Source of the DNA: Tissierellaceae bacterium
Lineage (GTDB): Bacteria > Bacillota > Clostridia > Tissierellales > Tissierellaceae
Length of the DNA stretch: 17,319 bases
Assembly (NCBI GenBank): GCA_023229175.1
Contig: JALNZV010000036.1
Span: forward strand, 1 to 17,319
Direction: 5' to 3'
Both the position numbers and the translations under genes were made by a program. The notes under the pieces are model-generated. The model was not told where the DNA came from, did not search any database, and saw nothing but the letters and a program-made list of their open reading frames with translations. Below, one piece after another: positions 1 through 7,586 of this stretch (position 1 is the first letter of the stretch; each line of letters begins with the position of its first letter).

Positions 1-28
1 AAATGCGAACTAGAAGGGAATTTTAAAT

Positions 29-1549
29 ATGGCTAGACGACACCGATTAAATAGAATAAGAAAACTTTCGGTAATGGATGATTATACTCCTTTACCACAT
101 CAGAAAGCATTTCATCAATCAGATGCTAAATATCGAGCTATGGTGTCTGGAGTCGGGGCAGGAAAAACTTTGATGGGTTCAAAGGAAGTTATAAAATGGA
201 CTCAGCTTTATCCTGGTAGTTTATTTGTTATAGGTCGTCTGACTGCAAAGGCATTAAGAGAAACCACACAAAAGAGATTCTTTGAGATTTGTCCTAATTA
301 TTTAATTGATGACTTTAATAAAACTGAGGCTAAATTATGGTTAAAAACTCCAAAGTCTGGAGTATACTCAGAAATATTATTTATGCACTTAGACGAGCCG
401 GGACCTTTAGGTTCTTTGGATATTTCAGGATTTTGGATTGATGAAGCACATGAGCCTGATGGGGAAGAGGTACCTGTTACTACATTTCAAATGTTAATGG
501 CTAGATTGAGGCATGAAGTTGGACCTCACAGAGGCTTTATTACATCAAACTCTGGGGGTAAAGACTGGATATGGAATTACTTTTTTGACCCTAAAAAAAT
601 AGCCAGGGATAAAGAATTATTAAGACGATATGTTGACGGAGAAATAGCTGTTAAGCCTGCTACATTTTGGTCTGTAAATGTTCCGACTTCGGCTAATCCG
701 TTTTTACCGGAAGGATATGTGGAACAACTTAAAGCCAATAACCCCGAGCATTGGGTCAAAAGATTTTTAGACGGAAGCTTTGATGTATTTGAGGGGCAAA
801 TATTTCCCGAATTTGATGATAGCGAATTTAGTTATGAGCTTCCAGTATTAGAACGTCATACTTACCGAGACCATGAAGTTGAAATATCTCCATTTTGGAG
901 AAAGGAAAGGGGATTTGACTTTGGAGTTACTGCGCCTACTGCTACGATATATGGTGCTGTGGCAGAAATAGATGGAGTGGAGCATTTATTTATATATGAT
1001 GAGTATTATCAAGCTAATGCGGAAATAGAATTAGTTGCTAAAGATATTAAACAAAAGGGATTTGATTATGTATATGCAGACCCTTCCACACAATATAAAG
1101 GAGCTGACAAGCGTACTCCTGCTGATTTATATATGAGTGAAGGTATTGTATTATTACCTAGTACAAATAATGAAGACACATTTTTTACATTACTGCACCG
1201 GTACTTAAGACAAAATACTATTCATATTAATAAAGATAGATGTCCTAATTTAATAAATGAGATAAAATCAGCTGCATGGGATTCTTCCACAGTTAAGGGG
1301 ACAGTTGGAAGAGAAAAACCTCGAAAGGATTTAGCTCATCCTGACCATGCTCGAGATGCTTTAAAATATTTAATGTTAGGTCTTGGGGCATTTGAAGGTC
1401 AAAATGCTCTTAATCCTGTAACCCCCGGTAATCCTGTGGAAACTAGACAAGGTCAAGATTTTAATGACCATCCTTCATATTATGAGGATGAAGACAATGA
1501 TTGCTGGGAGGATTTAATGAAAGGAAATGAATATTATGGAATTATTTGA
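29..1549 (+). CDS. terL: Terminase large subunit (DNA packaging ATPase/nuclease)
   Basis: This is the motor protein that pumps phage DNA through the portal into the prohead and cuts the concatemer. The ATPase half shows a Walker A motif GVGAGKT at residues 41-47, a Walker B FWIDEA at 135-140 with the catalytic Glu, and a coupling motif ITSNS at 171-175. The RNase H-like nuclease half shows GFDFG at 295-299, ADPS at 350-353 and HPDHARDALKY at 437-447, giving three well-placed acidic clusters. At 506 residues it is of normal full length. The start at 29 has a GAAGGG ribosome site about nine bases upstream. An internal Met at residue 16 is possible but has no better site. It opens the late block; the small terminase would be expected just left of the window. 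Its 3' end overlaps the next small gene. Identification rests on the motifs and is secure. Confidence 0.95.
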   Translation: MARRHRLNRIRKLSVMDDYTPLPHQKAFHQSDAKYRAMVSGVGAGKTLMGSKEVIKWTQLYPGSLFVIGRLTAKALRETTQKRFFEICPNYLIDDFNKTEAKLWLKTPKSGVYSEILFMHLDEPGPLGSLDISGFWIDEAHEPDGEEVPVTTFQMLMARLRHEVGPHRGFITSNSGGKDWIWNYFFDPKKIARDKELLRRYVDGEIAVKPATFWSVNVPTSANPFLPEGYVEQLKANNPEHWVKRFLDGSFDVFEGQIFPEFDDSEFSYELPVLERHTYRDHEVEISPFWRKERGFDFGVTAPTATIYGAVAEIDGVEHLFIYDEYYQANAEIELVAKDIKQKGFDYVYADPSTQYKGADKRTPADLYMSEGIVLLPSTNNEDTFFTLLHRYLRQNTIHINKDRCPNLINEIKSAAWDSSTVKGTVGREKPRKDLAHPDHARDALKYLMLGLGAFEGQNALNPVTPGNPVETRQGQDFNDHPSYYEDEDNDCWEDLMKGNEYYGII

Positions 1550-1811
1550 TATTTTGCTTGCTTTGCTATTGCTTTCATTTTGGATATGTTGTATAATAAT
1601 GTATATAAAGGTGAATCAATTAATTATGTTAATTAGTTTTAATATAATGGAACCTAAAAGCTCGTATCCTAAATTAAAAGAAAAGAAATTAAAATATAAT
1701 CCTGCTAATTTATTTAATCCATACCTTTATAAAAATGAAAGTGATTTAGACCCTGTGGTACCTGGGATAAGTAAAATTAAATCAGAAAAATTAAAGAAAA
1801 CTGAATACTAA
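1536..1811 (+). CDS. Small single-pass membrane protein of unknown function
   Basis: I do not recognise this protein. It begins with a strongly hydrophobic segment (about residues 2-24 counted from Met 1536), followed by a second, weaker hydrophobic stretch and then a polar, Lys- and Pro-rich tail of about 50 residues. This suggests a membrane-anchored protein of about 91 residues. It overlaps the end of the terminase gene by 14 bases, so translation is probably coupled. The ATG at 1527 would add three residues, but the AAAGGA at 1520-1525 sits only one base before it and ten bases before the ATG at 1536, so 1536 is preferred. The position between terminase and portal is unusual for a membrane protein. 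A role in host-membrane attachment, superinfection exclusion or lysis timing is conceivable but unsupported. Confidence 0.72.
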   Translation: MELFDILLALLLLSFWICCIIMYIKVNQLIMLISFNIMEPKSSYPKLKEKKLKYNPANLFNPYLYKNESDLDPVVPGISKIKSEKLKKTEY

Positions 1812-1825
1812 GGGGGGAGAAATTA

Positions 1826-3712
1826 ATGGCGGATGAACTAAACACTGGTTTTGAATTTGAATATGAAGAAGATAATCAAGGGGAAGATAAAGAAGCTTTA
1901 GCGGAACAAATAACTATGAATTTTAAAGAAGCTTTTGAGCATAAAACTGCTCTTGGACTAATGGAGGATTGGGCTACATTTGAAGATTATTGGGCAGGTA
2001 GAGTTAATGAAACTGGAGGGGAAGACCATCCTGCTTCTAATACAAATATAGTACATCCTATAATTGAGTCACAAGTTGCGGATTTAGTTGACCAACCTTT
2101 AGATATATTATTAAAAGGATTGGAGCCATCTGACCAAAGGTATGCTAAAAATACTCAAGCATTAATTGACTGGGTATGGAAAAAAAATAATCCTGAGCTT
2201 AAATTGGACAAGGCTGAGCGACAAAGATTAAAATTCGGGGGTTCAGTTATTAAAGTTTGGTTTGACCCTTATGCTTTTAATGACAGAGGATTACCTACTT
2301 TTGACCCTATTAATCCTGCTAATTTTTTCCCTGACCCTAAAATAAAAGATTATTTAAAGATGCAAGATGCGGATTTTATAATACATGCTATGCCTAAGTC
2401 TATTAAATATTTAAGGCAGCGATACGGTGAAGTTGCTAAAATGGTTGAGGCTAATGCACAGTATCAATATTCCCCATTAATATATGAAGGTTCTGCTGCG
2501 GATACTTCGGGTGAATCGGGAAAATCCCAAGCTCTATTAATTGAACAATGGAGCAAGGAATTAGATGAAAATGATGAATGGATATTGAGAGTAGTTCATA
2601 TGGCTAATGGAATTATTTTAAGAGACAGCTTTGAAGACTTACAAGAAGAAGAAACTGGTAAAATATCAAGTTACTATGAGAATGGGAAATATCCTTTTGT
2701 ATATATTCCTTGCTATTCAAGGGAAGGTGTTCTGTGGGGTATGGGTGACGTAGGATTACTTAAACCTATACAAGACATGATAAATGATTTAGATGACCAA
2801 ATAAGAATGAATGCTAGACTTATGGGAAATATACAGATTGTTGTAGGAATTGCTACAGGAATTAATTTAAAGAAATGGACTAATAAACCCGGGCTTAAAA
2901 TTCCTGCTCGAGACCCAAATTCTTGGAAAATGGTACAGCCTCCGACAATTCCTAATCACATACCGGGAAGACGTCAAGAGGGGTTTAAGGAAGCTGAGAT
3001 AATCTCAGGAAGGTCAGATATTGTTGAAGGACGTAGTGGGGGCTCATTACGAGCAGCATCTGCAGTCATAAGTATGCAGGAAGCTGGGTTAAGAAGAGTA
3101 AATCATAAACGATTATTAGCTCAAGCTGGGTATAAAATGGTAGTAGAATTATTACTTGATTATGTGAAAGAATTTTATACTGAAGAAATGGCTTTTAGAA
3201 TAACCGGAGTTGAACCCACAGGCACTGATAATGATTTTATGTGGTTTAAAGGCTCTCAATTAAATAATATCCCTAAATTAGTTCCGGACTATGGAGCTCC
3301 ATTAGACGATAATCAAATGTTACCTTTAACTGAATTAAAAGATGAAGAAGGAAATGTAATGGATAAAGAAGCTGAATTTGATATTGAAGTTATTGTAGGA
3401 ACTGGACTCCCCAACAATAAAGCATTTGTATATCAAGCAACTATTGAGCTACATAGAGAAGGGGTAATAACAAATGAGGAAGCTAGAATGTGCTTAAAGG
3501 AATTAATTAATTGGCCTATAATTGACCCCATGAATCCTGTGGGAGATTATACTGGTAGAAACTTATCTCCGGAACAAATGGCTATGCTAAATCAAGGAGG
3601 CGGGGGAATGATGGGTGAACCTATGGTAAATGACCCTATGATACAAGAACAAAATTTACCCCCTGAAATAATGAATCAAGTAGCTTCAATAATGGGAGGT
3701 CCCGGAATATGA
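1826..3712 (+). CDS. Portal protein
   Basis: The portal is a dodecameric ring at one capsid vertex, through which DNA enters and leaves and on which the tail assembles. This 628-residue protein fits the family in length, position (after terminase, before scaffold) and sequence style. The visible features are a conserved-looking segment SNTNIVHPIIESQVADL near residues 71-87, FGGSVIKVWFDP at 138-149, and INPANFFPDP at 162-171. Further on, a Trp/Gly-rich stretch (about residues 300-315) precedes a long helical region where the stem is expected. The C-terminal 50 or so residues are rich in Met, Gln, Gly and Pro, resembling the flexible or barrel tails of P22-type portals. Its start has an AGGGGGGAG ribosome site. 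It overlaps the next gene by four bases (ATGA). The assignment is strong; the exact portal subfamily cannot be fixed by eye. Confidence 0.93.
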   Translation: MADELNTGFEFEYEEDNQGEDKEALAEQITMNFKEAFEHKTALGLMEDWATFEDYWAGRVNETGGEDHPASNTNIVHPIIESQVADLVDQPLDILLKGLEPSDQRYAKNTQALIDWVWKKNNPELKLDKAERQRLKFGGSVIKVWFDPYAFNDRGLPTFDPINPANFFPDPKIKDYLKMQDADFIIHAMPKSIKYLRQRYGEVAKMVEANAQYQYSPLIYEGSAADTSGESGKSQALLIEQWSKELDENDEWILRVVHMANGIILRDSFEDLQEEETGKISSYYENGKYPFVYIPCYSREGVLWGMGDVGLLKPIQDMINDLDDQIRMNARLMGNIQIVVGIATGINLKKWTNKPGLKIPARDPNSWKMVQPPTIPNHIPGRRQEGFKEAEIISGRSDIVEGRSGGSLRAASAVISMQEAGLRRVNHKRLLAQAGYKMVVELLLDYVKEFYTEEMAFRITGVEPTGTDNDFMWFKGSQLNNIPKLVPDYGAPLDDNQMLPLTELKDEEGNVMDKEAEFDIEVIVGTGLPNNKAFVYQATIELHREGVITNEEARMCLKELINWPIIDPMNPVGDYTGRNLSPEQMAMLNQGGGGMMGEPMVNDPMIQEQNLPPEIMNQVASIMGGPGI

Positions 3713-3948
3713 GAGAACAAAAAACTTTAGATAAATATTTAGAACATGCAAGACAAAGTCAAATGATTGCTATAAATAAAACTAGAAAGGAGATGTTAGA
3801 ATTACCGGTATGTCCGAGGTGTGAACGCATAGGACTTCGTGATAAAGGATGGAAGGCTTATAAAATAATGGCTTGTCCTTATTGTAATTATGAGGGACCT
3901 ACAAGTGTCATACTTAAAGGATATCTTAAAGATAAATTGTATCGCTAA
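3709..3948 (+). CDS. Small zinc-ribbon protein, function unknown
   Basis: This 79-residue protein carries two CPxC knuckles, C35-P-R-C38 and C56-P-Y-C59, separated by 17 residues, the usual arrangement of a four-cysteine zinc ribbon. The N-terminal 30 residues are polar and probably helical. The start codon overlaps the portal stop as ATGA, so translation is coupled and stoichiometry may follow the portal. Zinc ribbons of this kind bind nucleic acid or stabilise small adaptor proteins. The location between portal and scaffold hints at a role in packaging or prohead assembly, but that is inference only. No enzymatic domain is present. Confidence 0.82.
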   Translation: MREQKTLDKYLEHARQSQMIAINKTRKEMLELPVCPRCERIGLRDKGWKAYKIMACPYCNYEGPTSVILKGYLKDKLYR

Positions 3949-3959
3949 CTCAGCGTAAC

Positions 3960-3977
3960 AGAGTAGAGTCATACTCT
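3960..3977 (+). promoter_or_regulatory. Short hairpin in the gap before the scaffold gene
   Basis: A perfect six-base inverted repeat, AGAGTA at 3960-3965 and TACTCT at 3972-3977, encloses a six-base loop in the 78-base gap between the zinc-ribbon and scaffold genes. It is followed by a run of A rather than T, so it is not a normal intrinsic terminator on this strand. It could be an mRNA processing or stability element that sets off the highly expressed head genes, or it could be chance in AT-rich DNA. No convincing -35/-10 pair was found beside it. Confidence 0.3.
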
Positions 3978-4026
3978 TAAAAAATGATAATATTCATCTT
4001 AAATGATGTAAAAAGGAGGAAATAAT

Positions 4027-4848
4027 ATGTTATTAGACAAGTTTGATTTACAATTATTCTCGGATGAAGGAGAAGAAATTATTCCGGAAGGAGAAGAAAC
4101 TAATATAAATGAGGGAGAAGAAACACTTATAGATGAGCCTGTGGACGGAGAAGAACCTGAGGGGGGAGAAGGTCCACCTGAAGAAGTAATACCTAAATCA
4201 CATGTTTCTAAAATTGTTAGTGAACGAGTAAATCAACTAAATGAAAAGTATAAGGATTACGGTAGATATAAGGGAACGATTGAAAGATTGGCTAATATGG
4301 CAGGTTTAACTGAAGACCAATTTTTTACTCAATTAGAACAAGTGGAATTACAACAACAAGCTCAACAGATGGGAGTATCCCCTGAAATTGCAAAGAGAAT
4401 GTCAGAATCACAAAGAGCTTTAGAAGATGCTAAAAGAGTTACACTTGATATGAAGTATCAAATGGAAGAACAAACTTTAATGACAGATCCCTTATACGAG
4501 GATTACAATAACGTAAAGAACCAGGTTAGACAAGTGGCGGAAGCTTCAAATATGACCTTGGAACAAGCCTATTGGGCTATTAATGGGCCTGCGTTATTAG
4601 AAAAACAAACGAAATTAGCTGAACATAGAGTTAGTCATAATATGCAACATAAACAAAAAAGAGGTACTGTAGAAGGTGAAGGCGGAGGTAAAGTTTCTAA
4701 AAATGCTGGTGCAGCTTTAGATGACCGACAAAGACGAATGGCTGAAGCTATGGGATTATCAGCTGATGAATATGCTTTATATAATGATGAAGATTTAGAC
4801 TATGATAAAATATTGGAAATGAAAACTAAAAAACAAGGAGGGAAGTAA
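4027..4848 (+). CDS. Capsid scaffolding protein
   Basis: Scaffolding proteins guide coat subunits into a correctly sized prohead and then leave. This 273-residue protein lies where a scaffold is expected, between portal and coat genes. Its N-terminus reads LLDKFDLQLF, a start seen in many phage scaffold and coat proteins. This is followed by a very acidic stretch (about residues 13-53) with repeated EGEE motifs. The middle (about 60-175) is rich in Gln, Glu, Lys and Met and predicted helical or coiled coil. The C-terminal third is charged, with a basic patch near HKQKRG, suitable for coat binding. No protease motif is seen. The ribosome site AAAAGGAGG is strong. The next gene begins three bases after its stop codon. 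The assignment depends on composition and position and is fairly secure. Confidence 0.87.
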   Translation: MLLDKFDLQLFSDEGEEIIPEGEETNINEGEETLIDEPVDGEEPEGGEGPPEEVIPKSHVSKIVSERVNQLNEKYKDYGRYKGTIERLANMAGLTEDQFFTQLEQVELQQQAQQMGVSPEIAKRMSESQRALEDAKRVTLDMKYQMEEQTLMTDPLYEDYNNVKNQVRQVAEASNMTLEQAYWAINGPALLEKQTKLAEHRVSHNMQHKQKRGTVEGEGGGKVSKNAGAALDDRQRRMAEAMGLSADEYALYNDEDLDYDKILEMKTKKQGGK

Positions 4849-4851
4849 TCT

Positions 4852-5256
4852 ATGTTTGAATATCTAAGAAATGTGGAGGGAAATTCTAATCCTGTAATGT
4901 TACACATAAAAGCTACTGCTAGTTCATCTAATCAACCTGAAGCGGGGGACCTTGTAGCAATAGCTTCTGGATTAGCTGCAAAAGCTACGTCAGATTCTAC
5001 AGCATTAGTAGGAGTAGCTAAAGAAAATACCAGTAGAGACGGTTATGTATTAGTAATAATTGATGAAAGGGCAACTTATAAAGTACCCACAAAGACCACT
5101 TTAGCAGACTCTAATTTATTTGGTACTTTTGATTTAACTGATGAAGTTACTGTGAATTTTGCAGCTTCTACTAAAAATGTAGTGCAATTACTAGATTACA
5201 ATAATGCTAAAGGTGAAGCAGTTGTTAAGATTGCTAGAACTAAATCAGTAATATAA
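4852..5256 (+). CDS. Probable capsid decoration / head-stabilising protein
   Basis: A 134-residue, Ala-, Val- and Thr-rich protein, probably all beta. The segment GDLVAIASGLAAKATSDSTALVGVAKEN (split here as GDLVAIASGLAAK and the following LVGVAKEN, about residues 32-59) resembles the small beta-barrel proteins, such as the DUF2190-type family, that lie directly before major capsid genes and bind the outside of the mature shell. It lies directly between scaffold and coat, with an AGGAGGG ribosome site in the scaffold tail. The family match is from memory of sequence style, so an alternative as an unrelated small head protein remains possible. Confidence 0.66.
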   Translation: MFEYLRNVEGNSNPVMLHIKATASSSNQPEAGDLVAIASGLAAKATSDSTALVGVAKENTSRDGYVLVIIDERATYKVPTKTTLADSNLFGTFDLTDEVTVNFAASTKNVVQLLDYNNAKGEAVVKIARTKSVI

Positions 5257-5293
5257 TATTAAATTTTAATTAAAACAAGGAGGGATAGGTAGA

Positions 5294-6409
5294 ATGGCTA
5301 CTAGCGATAATTTTCAAAAGCTGCTTTATCCTGGATTAAGAAAAATATTTTTTGATACCTATACGGAAAAAGCAGAAGAATACTCTAAGATATATCATGT
5401 GAATACATCTAAACGAGCCACTGAAGAAGACCATCATGTATCAGGATTAGGAATGTGGGAAGAAAAGAAAAGAAGTGAAAACATTTCCTATGAAGATATC
5501 CAAGACGGTTTAAGTGTATTCTATAGACATAAGGCTTATGCTAAGGGAATACAAGTCGAAAGAGAACTTTACGATGACGACCAGTATGGAGTTATTAATA
5601 AACTTCCTAAGACTATTGCAAGAGGAGGAAGAGCAACAGTTGAAACCATTTCTGCTGACGTATTAAACGAAGGGTTTTCTGTTAGTGGATATGATAGTAC
5701 TACTTTATTTGCAACTAATCATCCTCTTATTAAAGGTGGAACTGGAAGTAACAAAATTACTCGAGTACTTAGTCCACAGGGACTACAAGAGGGCTTATTG
5801 CTTATGAGTCAACAGACGGATGAAGCTGGACTTAAGATTCAATCTAAAGCAGATAAATTAATTATTCCGGAAGAGCTTGAGTGGACTGCATATAGGGTGC
5901 TACAGTCTGCACAGTTACCTGGAACTGTATTTAATGACAAGAACCCTGCTAAGGGGTTAGCCAGCTTAAAGGTTATAGTCATGTCTTACTTAAATGACAC
6001 TAGAGCTTGGTTTTTACAGGATAGCTCATTACACGAAATGACCTTCTTCTGGAGGGTTAAGCCTGAATTTGCTCAAAAATCTGAGTTTGACAACATGGTA
6101 GCTAAGTATCGTGGTTATTTAAGATTTTCAGTTGGATACTCTAACTGGAGGGGCATGATAGGCTCAACAGGTGAAGTTGCTTCTGATTGGCCTGAAAGTC
6201 CTTGGGACACTGACGGAGACCCTGAATATGTCTATGTGGGATATGCAGGGACTGCTATTACCTTATTGACTAATGGGGTAACATATGATGAAGATGCAAA
6301 TGTCTTTATTGTACCTGCAGTAGTTGATATGTTTACATTTACAGATGTAGCAGAACCCATGATTGCTACTAAGACGGGGGACGCTTGGACTATAGAAGAA
6401 GTGGATTAA
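5294..6409 (+). CDS. Major capsid protein (HK97-fold, Mu GpT-like)
   Basis: The coat protein that forms the icosahedral shell. At 371 residues it has the usual size, and the downstream motif LFATNHPL at residues 138-145 together with the N-terminal pattern (F-x-x-x-Y near 20-30, then EVER-like GIQVERELYDDDQYG at about 85-99) is typical of the Mu GpT-like branch of HK97-fold coat proteins. It has no N-terminal delta domain of HK97 length and no protease gene is present nearby, so a separate scaffold is consistent. The ribosome site AAGGAGGG lies just upstream. A weak terminator hairpin follows its stop codon, which would allow coat mRNA to exceed that of the downstream tail genes. Confidence in function is high; the exact subfamily is moderate. 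Confidence 0.92.
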   Translation: MATSDNFQKLLYPGLRKIFFDTYTEKAEEYSKIYHVNTSKRATEEDHHVSGLGMWEEKKRSENISYEDIQDGLSVFYRHKAYAKGIQVERELYDDDQYGVINKLPKTIARGGRATVETISADVLNEGFSVSGYDSTTLFATNHPLIKGGTGSNKITRVLSPQGLQEGLLLMSQQTDEAGLKIQSKADKLIIPEELEWTAYRVLQSAQLPGTVFNDKNPAKGLASLKVIVMSYLNDTRAWFLQDSSLHEMTFFWRVKPEFAQKSEFDNMVAKYRGYLRFSVGYSNWRGMIGSTGEVASDWPESPWDTDGDPEYVYVGYAGTAITLLTNGVTYDEDANVFIVPAVVDMFTFTDVAEPMIATKTGDAWTIEEVD

Positions 6410-6410
6410 A

Positions 6411-6441
6411 AAAATAGGGAGCTTTAATGGCTCCCTTTATT
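6411..6441 (+). terminator. Weak intrinsic terminator after the coat gene
   Basis: A seven-base stem, AGGGAGC at 6416-6422 and GCTCCCT at 6430-6436, closes a seven-base loop and is followed by a T-rich but broken tract (TTATTCC). It begins right after the coat stop codon. The interrupted T tract suggests partial termination, so tail genes further down would still be transcribed at a lower level. Confidence 0.6.
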
Positions 6442-6469
6442 CCTATTGTTATGGGAAAGAGGTGGATAA

Positions 6470-6964
6470 ATGAATAAAGTTAGTAATATAGCCGCTGATG
6501 AAATTAAAAATGTATTAGAAAGTGCACAATTAAGACTTGTAAATTTAATTACAGCTGAGGAAATGAAAAGAATTATGATTGCCTTTAAGGATTCTGGGGA
6601 TGAGTTCTTTAAATTAGAAAGTTTTGGTATCTTTTTAGATGAGTATATAATTAGTGGCGGAGAAGTAACTAAAACAGGGGATAATACAATTCAAGTAGAG
6701 GAAACTACTCTATCCTTTATGAATTTTTTATGGACAATTTATGAGGTAGACATAGAAATTCCCTCGGATAATGGAGTTTATAAGGTATACTTTTCAGGGG
6801 AATTTAATAAAATGCTTTACGATAATTCAGTTCCTAGTAATGGATTTGAATTTGCTGAAATAATTGTAGAAGATAACATTATAAAGACTATTAATGACAC
6901 TAGAGGCCCTGTGGGGGGAATTAGATTTGCTCCCTCAATAGTAATAGACGGAGGGGAATGGTAA
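6470..6964 (+). CDS. Unknown protein between coat and head-completion genes
   Basis: I do not recognise this 164-residue protein. The first half is helical and charged (ADEIKNVLESAQLRLV, then EEMKRIMIAFKDSGDEF), while the second half looks beta-rich, ending in hydrophobic-aromatic segments and RFAPSIVIDGGEW. Its ribosome site is AAAGAGGTGG and the next gene follows after 13 bases with a site of its own. The location just after the coat gene is where head-tail connector or capsid accessory proteins usually lie, so a role in head completion or in the virion is plausible. There is no motif to prove this. Confidence 0.75.
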   Translation: MNKVSNIAADEIKNVLESAQLRLVNLITAEEMKRIMIAFKDSGDEFFKLESFGIFLDEYIISGGEVTKTGDNTIQVEETTLSFMNFLWTIYEVDIEIPSDNGVYKVYFSGEFNKMLYDNSVPSNGFEFAEIIVEDNIIKTINDTRGPVGGIRFAPSIVIDGGEW

Positions 6965-6977
6965 AGGAGGTACTAAG

Positions 6978-7586
6978 ATGCCTACTGTAAAGGAATTAAT
7001 TAAAGATATAGATGAAAGAATGCCAAATCGTTTTAGTGATGGGACTAAAATTAGATGGATGAACACTTTTCAAAAGCAAATATTTAGGAAATTAAATATC
7101 CCTGGAGTATATAGTTTTAATACTATTGCAGATATCGGAGTGTATAAATTACCAGATTCATGTAGTATGGATTTAATAGAAGAAGTAATTTATGAAGAGA
7201 TTAGACTTCCTTTTAAATCTCTACAACAAGATGCTACAGGAACATTTTATTATACAATAGCAGGACAAATGGGAATATATCCTAGGCCAGAAAAAGATGA
7301 TGAACTAGTTACAGTATTTTATAGAATAAGACCTAAGATATTAACTGAAGACGAAATGGAACACGAAATCCCAGAAATTACAGAAGATTATCATGAACTA
7401 TTGATACTTCATGTTTTAATAACCATAGCTAAGGCTAGGGAAGATGCGGACTTAGCTAATGCTTATACTTATGATTTAGAAGAATTAATATTAAATCTTC
7501 AAATGGACTTAATTGAACGAGAACCAGAATATGTTCATACTCGGGACACATTAGGGGCTAGGTATGCTGAGGAGGATGAATGGTAA
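6978..7586 (+). CDS. Head-completion / tail adaptor protein (P22 gp4-like)
   Basis: A 202-residue, mainly helical protein. Its N-terminus MPTVKELIKDIDERMPN, the following IRWMNTFQKQIFRKL at about residues 25-39, a short beta-containing middle with GQMGIYPRPEKDDELVTVFY, and a helical C-terminus with YHELLILHVLITIAKAREDADLA match the style of the podovirus adaptors that attach below the portal ring. In P22, gp4 does this and lies directly before gp10, as here. The segment ending in Pro-rich YPRP is common among these adaptors. An AAAGGAGG ribosome site precedes it. The function is inferred from this pattern plus synteny; an alternative reading as a generic connector would not change its role much. 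Confidence 0.75.
   Translation: MPTVKELIKDIDERMPNRFSDGTKIRWMNTFQKQIFRKLNIPGVYSFNTIADIGVYKLPDSCSMDLIEEVIYEEIRLPFKSLQQDATGTFYYTIAGQMGIYPRPEKDDELVTVFYRIRPKILTEDEMEHEIPEITEDYHELLILHVLITIAKAREDADLANAYTYDLEELILNLQMDLIEREPEYVHTRDTLGARYAEEDEW

Noticed and set aside
1..26. Possible end of a small terminase gene at the left edge
   Set aside because: Frames stop at 13 and 26, but too few codons are visible to tell which, if either, is real.
577..759. Minus-strand open frame of 60 codons
   Set aside because: Fully inside the terminase gene on the other strand; shadow.
5229..5257. TATAAT at 5252-5257 as a possible coat-gene promoter
   Set aside because: The best -35 candidates (TTGCTA at 15-base spacing, GATTGC at 17) are poor and the -10 falls in AT-rich coding end; not convincing.
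5264..5275. Perfect 12-base AT palindrome TTTTAATTAAAA before the coat gene
   Set aside because: Only A and T, no loop and no G/C stem, so not a terminator; expected by chance in such DNA.
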